In this document: positions 45,637 through 57,132 of the stretch, piece after piece
Numbering within the stretch: position 1 is the stretch's first letter
Layout of the letters: every line of letters begins with the position of its first letter
Source: Takakia lepidozioides
Taxonomy: Eukaryota > Streptophyta > Takakiopsida > Takakiales > Takakiaceae
DNA length: 64,000 nt
Assembly: GCA_030704615.1 (NCBI GenBank)
Contig: CM060734.1
Location: 46,022,042-46,086,041 of the forward strand
Direction of reading: 5' to 3'
The notes under the pieces: model-generated
What the model was told of the DNA's origin: nothing
What the model saw: only the letters and a program-made list of their open reading frames with translations
The model's database searches: none
Translations under genes and position numbers: made by a program

Positions 45637-47333
45637 AGATCTCTAAGCCAGATTATCCAGGGAAGGAAAAAAGAAGGGAAACCCACTTATGTCTTTTTCC
45701 TGGATGTCAAAAAGGCTTATGACACAGTGTGGAGGGATGGCCTATGGTTCCGCCTCTGGTCTTGTGGGATCAAGGGAAAGATGTGGAGAGTTGTCCACAA
45801 CTTGTATGCTCACACCAAAAGCTGTGTCACTGTTAACGGACAGAAGTCCAACTTCTTTGACATAGACCAAGGTGTAGCTCAAGGATGTACTCTCTCCCCT
45901 CTGCTCTTCAATGTTTTCATCAATCAACTCCTCGAGGATGTGGAAAGTGAGGGATTTGGGTTAAGGGTGGGTGATACCACCATACCAGCCCTTCTGTTTG
46001 CGGATGACTTCGCAGGCATAGGGGAGACTCCAACCAATCTCCAGGAGTTAAAATTGCGCGAAGAGATACTTTGATCTTTGGGGGCTAGAGGCTAATGTCA
46101 GCAAATGTGCAGTGGTAGCATTCAACGACAGAGGAGAGGGAGGAAGTGATCTTAAGTGGCAGTGGGGTAGCCAAGAGATCCCGGTCCTCCCTTCCTACAC
46201 TTACCTGGGCGTTGAGTTCTCCTCCAACTGTAATTGGGATGCAATTGTTCGAACTGGCAAGGGCAAAGCTCTGGGGCTCACTAAATTTTTCCACTGCAGA
46301 GGGGTCAACTCTGAGGTTAAGAAAACCATGCTTTGTCGCGTTATTAGACCTGCCTTGGAGTACGGATCTGCTATATGGGTTGATAACTCCAACCAGGCTA
46401 AGTCTCTAGAATCCATTCAAGTGGGGGTGCTTAAGGAGTGTATGTCAGCATGCTCCAAAACAGCCAATGTGGCTGTTCGGGGTGAGTTTGGCATTCCGTC
46501 CTTAAGCTCCCGACGAGATGAATTCAAGGTCAGATGGTGGGGTCAGCTGCAACATATGCCCAACACCAGATATCCTAAATTAATCGACTCTATACCTTGG
46601 AAACAGGACCGCCCTGTCAAACAGGCTAAGTCCTGGCAGAAGAGAGTAGAAGAGATCCTCAAGGACCTGGGGACCTGGATACGCAAGTCTTGACCCTGCT
46701 GGATAAATCTGACTTAGAGGCTGTAGTGTCCTCAGCCATGTCTGTTGCCATGAGATTGTCTGATGAAAATGAAGTTAGGCAGAAAACTTCCCTGAACTTG
46801 TTTCCAGTCTGTGACATGGGGGAGGACATCTTGGATGACCTCAAGGGTCTACCCACTCTCGGCACTAGACTGAAATTTAAACTCAGGGCAGGAAGCCTAC
46901 CTTTGAACAGCAAACAGAAGCAGAGAGGAAAGGGAGAGTGCAATTGCCCGTTGTGTGGGCAATCTGAAGACATTATTCATTTTCTGATACACTGTCCGGG
47001 GTTCTCTCACCAAAGAGACGCTCTCTTCAAATCTATTAAGGGAATTGTGCCTGTACCCCTGTTTACCAACTTTGAAAGTCTCGAGGCTGAGCCAAAAGCC
47101 CAGGCCCTCCTGAGGCCTAGTTTTTGGGCAAATCACACACAGCAGATTGATGCTTGTGTGAAGGGATTTCTAGAGGATATCTGGAAAACCCGGATTAATT
47201 CTTTATATGGAGGTAAGTCTTACTACCAACGTCAGCCCCTGACAGAGGCAGGTTCTGTCCCTTTTGTTCCCGCTCAAACTGGGCGTGGGGTCAACGGCCA
47301 CAAGGCTACGGCAAACAACGTCTTATGAGTACA
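45637..47333 (+). mobile_element. LINE, 5'-truncated, with target site duplication
   Basis: A non-LTR retrotransposon remnant of 1.7 kb flanked by a 14-bp duplication ATCTATATATCGAT (45623-45636 and 47334-47347). It begins inside the reverse transcriptase (VFFLDVKKAYDTVWRDGLW), has the FADD catalytic box (ALLFADDFAGIG) and GVAQGCTLSPLLFN, then the post-RT region, and ends with the zinc knuckle CNCPLCGQSEDIIHFLIHC. Three frames (45727-46074, 46112-46693, 46690-47328) are offset, so at least two frameshifts have occurred. The 3' end is TCTTATGAGTACA with no long poly(A). Confidence 0.9.
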
Positions 47334-48517
47334 ATCTATATATCGATCCAAGGGTTGGTGCATATCACCCCCTACCATTGAAAGTACTCAGCCTTCAGCA
47401 ACAGGAGTGCCCTCCACCAACTTGCCCATCCCCCCCACCCTACCACCCTGCGCCCTTGCCCGCCTTCTCACTTCAATACAACTGAGAGCACCAAATCTTC
47501 CCATAAGACTATGGAGTCACAGTCCTATGAGAGGAAATCTTTGTCAACACTCTTTCAATATACAGGTGAAAATGACAGATGAGCAAGATGAACTGACATG
47601 AACTTTCCTTCGTCACAATCAGTGACCATGCGTCGAAGCAGAGGCAGGCGAGTGCTGTGTCCATCAGTGAGAAACAAGTGCTTTCCCGTTTCTCCCACAA
47701 ACCAATGGGCAAACAGGGGGGCAACTCTCTCAAATATGGAGAAACCGAACAGGAAAGGCAACTGCAACATGAACACACAAGTCACCCCTTCAAAGACAGA
47801 CATAGACAAAGAATGAGTGGTGATTGAGTAAAGCACCCTCGAAGACACTACTACAAGATGCTGTGGAGATGTTTTTAGCTCATGTCTGTGTGGAACAAAC
47901 AGAGGGTAGCCTTAATTAGCTGCCGGTCTCAAACCAGACTTGGTTACCTTGACACAATCATTCCAGCCTCCATATCTTGAGAACTCGCAGCATTTTGGTG
48001 ACATGGATACACATGGAATCTCTTCAAAGGGTCTAATTGTAGAGATACTAATCATGGGGATACCTGCTGATTGCCTCTGGAACCCAGGTGAGGTGTCGCA
48101 ACTGTATGAAATTGATAGGTTGAAGACCTGCCATGGTGCCATGTGAGGTGAAGCCCACATGTGGGACATTCTCATTAACAGTCATTGCAGTTTCCCTCGG
48201 CTCACAACCGACAGCAGGCTGTTCTCCATTGGTGCAGTTAGAGTCTCGTCTCAACAGATTTTCACTGCCTGGAGATGTGTACAACTGGCCAATTGCATAC
48301 CGGGCGACTAAGCCTCCAAGTGAATGGGCCAAAAACGATATCTTGGTTACACCAGGGGTGTCCCTGATAACCTCTTGCACCTGCATATCAGAGTACAGTT
48401 AAGAGGGTTTTTAAGATGACTTCAGGGTCATTAGACTTCTACCTTTTCACAACCAGACAGGAAGTCGTCTTTCCATAACAGAAAATAATTTGTGCTGTAA
48501 GCCATGGATTCTTGCAG

Positions 48518-48588
48518 GAAGTGAATCCAACTCTTCCTTACGGACCTTCAATGGCGTTGATGTAATGGGGCATCGACTTGCCAAAGAG
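48518..48588 (+). pseudogene. Lipase exon in inverted orientation
   Basis: The plus strand has an acceptor-like TTCTTGCAG, an open stretch TFNGVDVMGHRLAKE and a GTTGGC donor-like end. In DUF676 lipases this block directly precedes the catalytic exon, which here lies 140 bp to the left on the minus strand. The exon therefore appears flipped relative to the rest of the gene. Confidence 0.65.
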
Positions 48589-48729
48589 GTTGGCCCTGCC
48601 ATTCCTCTCCTCCCCACCCAACCCCCCACTCCCCTCACTGTGGGAAAAAAGGCCAAAGGGTTTCTACCAATTGTCTTCAAATGCCTTTCGGTCATAATAA
48701 GCTCTAACCTTTACCAGAGTGTCGTCTAG

Positions 48730-50310
48730 CAGAGTAGGACACAGAAGAGCAATGGAAGGACAAATCATAAGGTTATTAAATTAGAAATGAAACAAAGGGA
48801 GAGAGATAGAGAGATATGTAGATAGATAGAAGGAAATGCATGACTGACAGTCCATATCAATATTAGCTATTGCAGAGCCATGTCAGCATAGCCACTGCAG
48901 TGTACCCAACCCCTCTGGAAGTAATTCATGGAGTTTCACCCACCAGGGTATGAAAACTCAGCCTACAGTTGCTGAAGTGCTTGCCTGAAGCTGCCCACAA
49001 TCCAGTTATAAAATATCTCAAGCCTTGTAATTGACATTCTTTGCCCAAGCAAACAAAGAGGAAGCAAAGGAAATGGCCATGATTATTTGCTACCCACAAT
49101 GAATCACGACTGTATCAGAAAGCTTCAACTGGAATTGCTCAGCAGCAAACCTCCAGTTATCAGCACTGCATACATAGCAAATCATTACATCAGATGTCTT
49201 CTGGGCAACGTTGGAGGTAGGGAGTATTTGGCTTTTTTCATGGCATTAACCTCCTAGTGACAAGGTTGTGAGCACTCCAGCTCTACCAGAACTACCACTC
49301 TATTCAGGTGGTTATCACAAAGCATGTAGGGTGCTGCCAAAGAGAGGTCTACTGCAAAATGATCACAAGCACAAAGGTTGACGTAACCACATTTTAATCT
49401 AACCCTGATAACTATAAGAGCGTACTACTACCAGGGCATGTCAAGTCACCTCATCCCAAGAGTCCACCAACAGAGCCTATAAAAAGTGTGCTTGGGGCCA
49501 CCCCAGCAAGGTATAATATCTCAGCAGACAGTCTAACACACCTACTGGACTTGCATTTGGCAATCTGAAGATTCTGGAACGATTTCCCTGGGCACAATGA
49601 GATAAAACTTTAGGGCTAAACCCTAAATGAGATGAGGAGATTAAGAAATATGTGTTTGACATTTGAGCTGTACACAGGCCACTATTATTCTACCCAGAGT
49701 TATGGTGGTGCATCAATTTTTTTCCTGGTAAGGAGAAGTCTTGAACGCCCAGAATCCGTCTATCCAGGAGAGATCGAAATCTGTCTTCAGACACATAGCT
49801 GCCACAATGGATCATGAACTAACGAGACGATCTTGAACGCATGTTTGGCAGCAACCTTGCGACAAAATTAACTGCGTTCAAAGATATACACGCTACAATC
49901 ACATGGATGCTTTAACCAAACAGTATTCGTATTTCATCTCATCAGCCTTTGAGACTTGCTGTAAAAGCTCCTCTTACAGTCATCGCACTTAGTCTCGCAT
50001 TGGACAAGGAGGCCTCCAAAGGATTCATATAGCCAGAAATTTTCATAGTTTCTTTGAGAAAATGGACAGCCAAAACTGGCATCGTGTCCATGCGCGTGAC
50101 GTTCCACGCTGATACAAACATGTTCTGAAGAAACCTGAGCGAAAAGCGATCGGTCAAAGTGAGGAACATCTTCCTCGGGATTTTTATTCAAACTTGTATT
50201 TGGAATTTTTTGCATGCTTTGTCCTAGGACTGGGTCAAATCCTCCAGTCACCAAACTGATGGTGATGCAATAATCATTTCTAAGATGCAGAGAAGAACCT
50301 TCCAATGAGA
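48730..50310. other. Mostly noncoding, intron of the lipase gene
   Basis: There is a short GATA/GAGA repeat near 48795-48830 and a minus-strand open frame at 49934-50314 whose C-terminal part (FSQRNYENFWLYESFGGLLV) looks coding but matches no family I can name. Nothing else is supported. Confidence 0.3.
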
Positions 50311-50885
50311 CCATTGCATAATGACGAGATGCTCCGGTCGAGCTCCATCACAGGCACCGAGAGTGAAAGAAGACTCCGCCTCCTCTGATATCTTCAGCTT
50401 CCCCTCTCCCTCTCCTCTGGCCGCCGCCTGATCTTTGGATTTTCCCAGCCGCTTCAAATTCTTGGAGAACTTCTTCAAATCTTTGGTGAGGGATGGGGAG
50501 GGTACGCATCCTTTGGGCGCCGCCGTCGCTTCCTGTCTCCTCCTCACTATCGGCAACCCTCGTCAGGGTCCGTAAGCATCTGTGGGAATCTTCAGGGGAT
50601 CCGAAAGCATCGGAGGGTATCCGTAGGGATCTGTCGAGCGTCCGTAAACATCTGTCGGGAGAGAAGAGAGAAGACTCCAGCCCAAACCCGCATAACTAAG
50701 AGCCACTTTCGCCCCGTCTAGGGATGGGCCCTATGCCCTATGCCATCTGTCGGGATATTGGCTATGCTCCAACCGACAAAACAATGGAGGCCTTTGAATT
50801 TTAATTGTGCTCAGTATCCAACTTCTTGTTTTGAAACCGCTTGAAGAAACTTTGAGCATAGCCAGGCACATTGTCGTTTTGGTGT

Positions 50886-51315
50886 CACTACAAGAGAAGC
50901 TGGGGTTAATGACTGTGGCTTTCCTGTAGTCATGACACATCTGACTAAATGCATGACTACACAGTCGTGAATGCAATTAGAAATGAATAAAAATATTTCC
51001 CGGACGGACATATGACGGGACATATAACTAACAGTCGTGTGTAAGTCTAAGATATGATGACATGTCACAAGACATATGACTAACAGTCGTGTGCATGTCT
51101 AGGATGTGATGACATGTCATGGTACATATGACTAATAGTCATAGGATCTGTTGACATGTCACATTACATACGACTAACAGTCATGAGTACGTCTAAGATA
51201 GGATGAGATGTCATGTACACACATGTCTATGACTGGATAACATGTCATAGTCAAGTATTACTACATCTACATGACTATGACTGTGACGGTGACGATATGT
51301 ATGACTAGACATATC
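50886..51315 (+). mobile_element. CACTA-like terminus with ATGACTAACAGTCGTG repeats
   Basis: The segment starts CACTACAAGAGAAGC and is followed by an ATGACTGT...TGTAGTCAT inverted motif and at least four units of ACATATGACTAACAGTCGTG alternating with GATGACATGTCA. It abuts the first remaining ABCB exon. The partner end was not found. It is related to, but not the same as, the terminus at 9312. Confidence 0.55.
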
Positions 51316-51359
51316 ACACTTTTTATATTTCAAAGTTTGTTGGTCTGTTTTTGATACAG

Positions 51360-54300
51360 ATGCCAACACAACCCAAATCCTAGAGAACATCACCACTGAT
51401 ATCAACTTGGTGCAAGAAGCCATTGGAGAGAAGGTGCATTCTCTAGTACCCTACCACGGTCATCAGTCTCAGGTCTAGCCCATTACTTTATATCCCACTA
51501 ATTACTTATGGGCCTCTGAGTCCTCGAGAAAATTACGGCCACCAAGTTATCCAAATGACGGCCGTCGACTACGATCAACGAAAGTAGAATCCCACTGATG
51601 ATGTCTTTAGAAGGAGAAAGCCACGTGCCGAAGCAAGCGTAACTTATGGCGCGTCACTTCACCTGGAAAGCTTTTGCCATTGGAATTGGAAGGTGGACAC
51701 TTTCTAACTTGGCAACTCGGTTATCCAACCCTTCTGAAGGACTTCCAAATACCTATACAATAACATTACATAAGTAGTTGTGGTTGACCTAGGTACCCTT
51801 TTTATAGCTATATTGGCCATAATGGGTGAGATCCAACATACATCTATGTGGCTTTGAACCCATAACCACTTGATGTCATAACGGATATTGATCAACACAA
51901 AAGAGTTTTATGTTCCAAGGTTGTGATATTGGACATGAATCATGACAAGAAGTCTGGGTGGAGCAAGAGTCTCAAGAGAATTGGAGAGAGGGAGAGATAC
52001 AGATCAAATTATGACAAAAATCTGCACTAGAAAAATATTGATGTATGTGATAGTCTCGTGATAGTTCTTATATTGTAGTTTTCCGGAAGTATGATGTTCC
52101 ATCTTCTCTTGATGCAGATGGGACACTTCATCTACCAACTTACTGCATTTATTCTCACAGTTTCTATTGGCTTCTACTATTGTTGGCAAGTTACACTGGT
52201 CAATCTATCCATTGTTCCTCTCCTTATCGGATCGAGCGCTATCTATGGCCGAATCGTTATGAATATGAGCAAGAAAACATCTACAGCCTATGCTGATGCT
52301 GGGGGCATTGCTGAGCAGGTATGATTGAATAGTTACAAGTTAGCTGATAGCTGATATAATTCTAGAAATCTCTTCCACATCTTGAGGTCACTAACTTCGC
52401 TGGAACTAGTCTACCTAGACTACATGACACATATTTTCATTTTGTTGGATTTCAAGGCCTCAAAACAATTGGTATCGATTAGAAGCTGATTATACTTTGA
52501 GATAGATATAGCTGATCTTTGCAGATTGACCAGTCCCATCCTATTTTTTGAACATTGAGATAAAAACTACCAATATTATAAAATTATCGTGGGATTGACA
52601 GACCTTATCCCAAATACGCACTGTGTATTCATATGTCGGGGAGATGGAGGCTGCAACCAGTTTCTCAACTGCTCTTTCCAGTACCTTTCAAATTGAGAAA
52701 AAGGCTAGACTAGAAAAAGGCTAGACTGGCAAAAGGGTTGGGCTTGGGTATCAACTTGGGTGTGACAAACTGCTCTTGGGGTTTGCTATACTGGTTTGGG
52801 GGGCGTATGATTAGAGGTGGTCACAGTGGCACCGGCAACATTGTAGTTAGTCTCTTCATTGTCACCTATGGTGCCTGGTAAGTAACATGTGACCAATTAT
52901 ATCCTGCTTCCAATTTGTGTAATTAAATGCAGTGTGGTATTAAGTGATATCTTAACTTGAAAGATGGCAGGTCTTGAAAAACAAATGCATGAGATCAAGT
53001 GCATAATTCCTTGAAACTTCAAATATGTTCTTCCCAATCCTCAATGCAGACCAAAGACGGACTCATGTGAGAGCATAATAACTTTTCAGGAATTTTCATG
53101 TGTCAAAGGGAGCGTGTGCGCATGTATTTGCAACTCGCACTTCTTGAGTATAGAAGTTAGATAACTAGACTAATTTGCTATGTTGCATCATGTATAGGCA
53201 ACTGGTACTCGCAGCACCAAACTTGCAGGCATTTGGGATCGCCAGACTTGCATGTTGGAAAGTCTTTAAGATCATTAAGCGCAAACCGACCATTATCTCA
53301 TAGCAAAATGCAATTACATTGAAGGCGGTTGATGGAAGGATTCAGTTTCGAAATGTGCACTTTGCATACCCTGCTCGTCTGGATGCACCTATCTTCGAAG
53401 GCTTGTCCTTGGAGGTTTCTACAGGCAAATCCCTTGCACTTGTTGGAAGCAGTGGATCTAGAAAGAGCACTGTGGTGTCATTGATTGAATGCTTCTATGA
53501 TCCCGTCAAAGGTGTATATGATGTGAAGTTCCATTTATTTAGGTAGATAATGTTTGTCTTGAGGTAAACACTTGGCTATATAAGACTATATGGATTCGTT
53601 CAATAACACCTCCACCTTCACGTCAATCTATCTAGGTGAATCTCGAGTTGTGTTTTAAGTCTTCTTCCCGACTTAGTTGTACCCATTGGACTTAACATTG
53701 TGGGTTACAATCTATGTGCAGGAGAGGTATTCGTAGATGGATATAACATCAAAAGATTGGACTTGAAGTGGCTACGTAGTCAGATCGGCTTTGTAGGACA
53801 GGAACCTTCGTTGTTTGCTACCTGCTTCAGAGAGAACATTGTGTATGGAAAAGCTAATGCAAGCCTTGAAGAAGCTGAGATTGCTGCAAAAGCTGCCAAT
53901 GCACACGATTTCATTATGCAGCTACCCGACAAGTATGACACCTAGGTACATATTACTTGGCCTGGCAATCTAAATCTTCCACCTAGAGTCGACTGATTTG
54001 TCATTTTTTTAAAGTTTTGAGAACAAAAAATCTGTTCCATGTTTGAAAGAGGGGTTTAATCATGCATTGAGATCATCCAGTGACAAAATCCGTGACTTAT
54101 AGATACTTGATTTAATGAGTAAGTCCACGAAATGACCTAAACAATTGCAGGTTAGAGAGGGGAACTCAACTCTCAAGAGGGCAAAAGCAACGTGTGGCCA
54201 TTGCAAGGGCTTTGCTGAGAAATCCAACTATCCTTCTTCTAGATGAAGCCACTAGTGCCCTCGATGCCCAGTCGGAGCAGATCGTTGAAGAGGCACTCAA

Positions 54301-55870
54301 CGGATTGCTTGGCGGCACTACCATTATTGTTGCCTACCGCCTCTCCACTATTCGCCATGCAAATACTATAGCGGTGGTGCACAAAGGCCAGATCGTGGAA
54401 TCGGGGACACATGTATAGCTCATGGCACAAGAAGCAGGTAGTAGCATGTACATTAGTCTACTTCGGCCCCTGACCATATTGCATCCATCACCCAAGATTC
54501 TAGGTACATTGACTAGCCAAACTAGTCTGATTTATTATAAGTCTAGTTCAAATGCTTTAATACTGTTTTCAACATAAACATTTTCACTTTTCGATAGGCT
54601 ATGAATCTATCTACATCCTCATCTCCATTTCAAGACATGCAGGACATCAATATGTTTCTTCTTTATCATTCTATTGTACATCATGGTATCTAGCCTCCTT
54701 CTATGTGAAGATGGTGCACATGAAAGTCTAACATATAACTTGGCCATTTTCGCTATTTTGGGCTCTACATGCTTGACGATTGTTCCTGATATGCATGCAG
54801 AGGACTGAATGAGCAGAGATTTACCTCCCAACCCAAGTATCGATCTAGTTCTGTCGCAAGTTCCCCTGTCCTAGGCTCACGTCACTCACCTTCACCATAC
54901 ATATATGGTATGAGTTCCTCATCAGTCATGGGCACAACATGGTCACCGGCTCATATGCTGGGAGCTCCTGCATATACATACAACATCTTCCCCTCGGAAA
55001 AAATCTATCATGGTACTTCAAGCCCGACAATTTTCGGAGAAGATTGTAAGCCAAATAGTACGGACATGGTTGTGGCTCATCAAATCTCCACAAGCAAACT
55101 TATGTACACAGAGCTGCAGACACCATTGACAACAACTTCGCCACTTCTCCGCATATTGAAATTAAGTTTGTCCAATTGGCCACAAGGTTTGTTTGGTGTC
55201 ATGGGGGCAATATTGACTGGCAGTGCCAAACCACTGTACTCATACTTTATGATAACAATTGCAGTTGCATATGCCAAACCGGCAACTATTAACAAGATAG
55301 TCAACCATTTCTTGCTGGGTTTCGTGGGTATTGGGATTGAAGTCATATAAGTATAGTGCAACACTATTTTTCTGGGAATCTTTGGCCAGAAAGTTACCAA
55401 GAGTGTGCGTGAGAAAATTTTCTCAGGTAAGACTTTAGGAGTTCATGGCACATTTGAGTACATTTCATATAAAGCTCTATGTAGATATCGAATTTCCTGT
55501 ACAATGTTTCCTATAGGACAATGTAAGGAGTCAACAGACTGGTATTAAAGGGATTCATATTGGTCCACATTCATATTGATAATGGTGTGGACACATCCAT
55601 GACCAGTGGTTACGCGCAATGAGGTGGGGTGGCTTGATAAGGACGAGAACACCACTGTTGCCTCACGTCTGGCATCCGATGCGGCACTCATCAAAACAGT
55701 CCTTAGCGACCGTCTTGCATCAATAATTGAAGAGATGTCATCTTTAATTGTCGCACTTGCTCTCAATTTGATTACAACATGGCAAGTCGCACTAGTTACT
55801 TGTGCCATACTGCCTCTTTATCTTCTTGGAGGTTTTGGACAGGTACATATTCTTCTTGAACAAGATTAAT
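51360..55870 (+). pseudogene. ABCB (P-glycoprotein-like) transporter pseudogene
   Basis: Plant ABCB exporters have the order TMD1-NBD1-TMD2-NBD2. Exons recognised: 51360-51433 (TDINLVQEAIGEK), 52118-52318 (TMD1 helices), about 52603-52878 (IRTVYSYVGEMEAA), about 53215-53512 (NBD1 start), about 53722-53945 (Q-loop, [12 protein letters not shown]), 54151-54418 (signature to H-loop), 54910-55350 (linker and TMD2 start) and 55600-55850 (TMD2). Defects: no TMD1 start, Walker A reads GSSGSRKST, the signature reads LSRGQ, the switch His is Tyr (VAYRLST), stops fall after KYDT (53943) and after ESGTHV (54416), and a tandem ~16-bp duplication at 52700-52735 shifts the frame. The 3' half including NBD2 is absent; LTR-like repeats start at 55968. 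Confidence 0.88.
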
Positions 55871-55967
55871 GTATATATGGACCTTAGACCTGAGGGAACT
55901 CCGCTGGATCTTCTTTGCATTCTGATCAAGTTCAAATTCTATACCTCCTCAGGTTCACCTATAACTG

Positions 55968-56872
55968 TGTCGTGCGCATACATATCGCTACACAACTACA
56001 TCGCTGTCCAAAACCACACAACACATGTGCACACCACACACTAGTATACCACTAGTCTACCACTAGTCCAGCCACTAGTCCAACCACTAGGCTACAACTA
56101 GTCAGTCACTAGGCTGCCACTACGCTGCCCACTATGGCAGTCACTAGTCCACACAATGATAAAGAAGAAGAATACAAGCACAAGCTCATGCGAGCTCACA
56201 AAGCTGAAGCATAAACTCATGCATATATAACCTCATCACTCAAATACAAGTCAAGCCAAGTGCACCCCACGCCATGGGGAATCCACACTACGGCGCCATA
56301 GCTAGGCGCGGTGAGGCTCAACTCGAGAAAGATGAGCCTCCCGCGCTTGCCGTGAAGATAACCACTCCAGGGCCTAAATCTGCCTTGACCCCTGGATTGA
56401 CACTTGGGCCAATCCCAAATGTCAATATGTAAAAGCTAGCTATTTCCTAGCTAGTTTCACACTAGTGGTAAAATAACTTGACAGCTGTCGTGCGCATACA
56501 TATCGCTACACAACTACATCGCTGTCCAAAACCACACAACACATGTGCACACCACACACTAGTATACCACTAGTCTACCACTAGTCCAGCCACTAGTCCA
56601 ACCACTAGGCTACAACTAGTCAGTCACTAGGCTGCCACTACGCTGCCCACTATGGCAGTCACTAGTCCACACAATGATAAAGAAGAAGAATACAAGCACA
56701 AGCTCATGCGAGCTCACAAAGCTGAAGCATAAACTCATGCATATATAACCTCATCACTCAAATACAAGTCAAGCCAAGTGCACCCCACGCCATGGGGAAT
56801 CCACACTACGGCGCCATAGCTAGGCGCGGTGAGGCAGTCACTAGTCCACTATGGCAGTCACTAGTCCACACA
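55968..56872 (-). repeat. Tandem LTR-like repeats, 3' end of gypsy element B
   Basis: A 518-bp unit occupies 55968-56485 and restarts at 56486 with near identity until 56835, followed by 37 bp (CACTAGTCCACTATGGCAGT region) that duplicate part of the same unit. On the minus strand there is a TATATATGCATGAG TATA-like box. Two readings of the ends are possible: a 516-bp LTR with TGTC...GACA termini separated by GC, or LTRs starting TGTGTGGACTAG next to the polypurine tract and ending TTTATCA. The second fits the polypurine tract and the TATA position better; the first fits two independent host junctions (55968 and 12883). Confidence 0.7.
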
Positions 56873-56874
56873 AT

Positions 56875-56884
56875 CGCCCCCCTA
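56875..56884 (-). other. Polypurine tract of element B
   Basis: AGGGGGGCG on the minus strand, between the end of the pol region and the LTR-like TGTGTGGACT, the expected place for plus-strand primer formation. Confidence 0.55.
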
Positions 56885-57132
56885 GCTGGTGCTTAGGTCC
56901 CTCTAAGTCCAGGTAGCCACAAGATGTGATAGTGACCATAGCCTCACTAAGTCCTCCACCACTATCCCTACTACACTCAAACTCGATAGATCAAGAGGCC
57001 GGGTGCAAGAGTTGCCCCATCGTTAGTCGCCGTCTTGCAACCTGTGAACTTGAGCTTGGGATCTCATGTATTGACTCCTATGAGCTTGGCCTCCCATGTC
57101 TTGTTAGCTGCCTCCAGTCATGTCCACTGCCA

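Larger units (their letters stand above)
44300..50556 (-). pseudogene. DUF676-type lipase gene, broken
   Basis: A putative serine lipase/esterase of the plant DUF676 family. Minus-strand exons in order: N-terminal frame 50556-50313 (basic, ending PEHLVIM); catalytic exon 48380-48064 with ISFLAHSLGGLVARYAIGQL (nucleophile Ser in HSLGG); 47761 to about 47565 with HWFVGETGKHLFLTDGHSTR; about 45375-45310 (SALRAFSHRSTYANVVYD); about 45095-45047 (MVGWRTASIRRVSEMPQ); about 44830-44700 (DPKYPHIVREEVLPP); and about 44382-44300 (GLQQVAWKRIDVSFAG). Defects: the exon expected between the first two lies on the opposite strand (48518-48588), the catalytic exon has a one-base frameshift near 48104, the N-terminal exon has a two-base loss near 50312, and a LINE sits in one intron. 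Downstream exons look intact, so decay may be recent or partly an assembly artefact. Confidence 0.75.
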
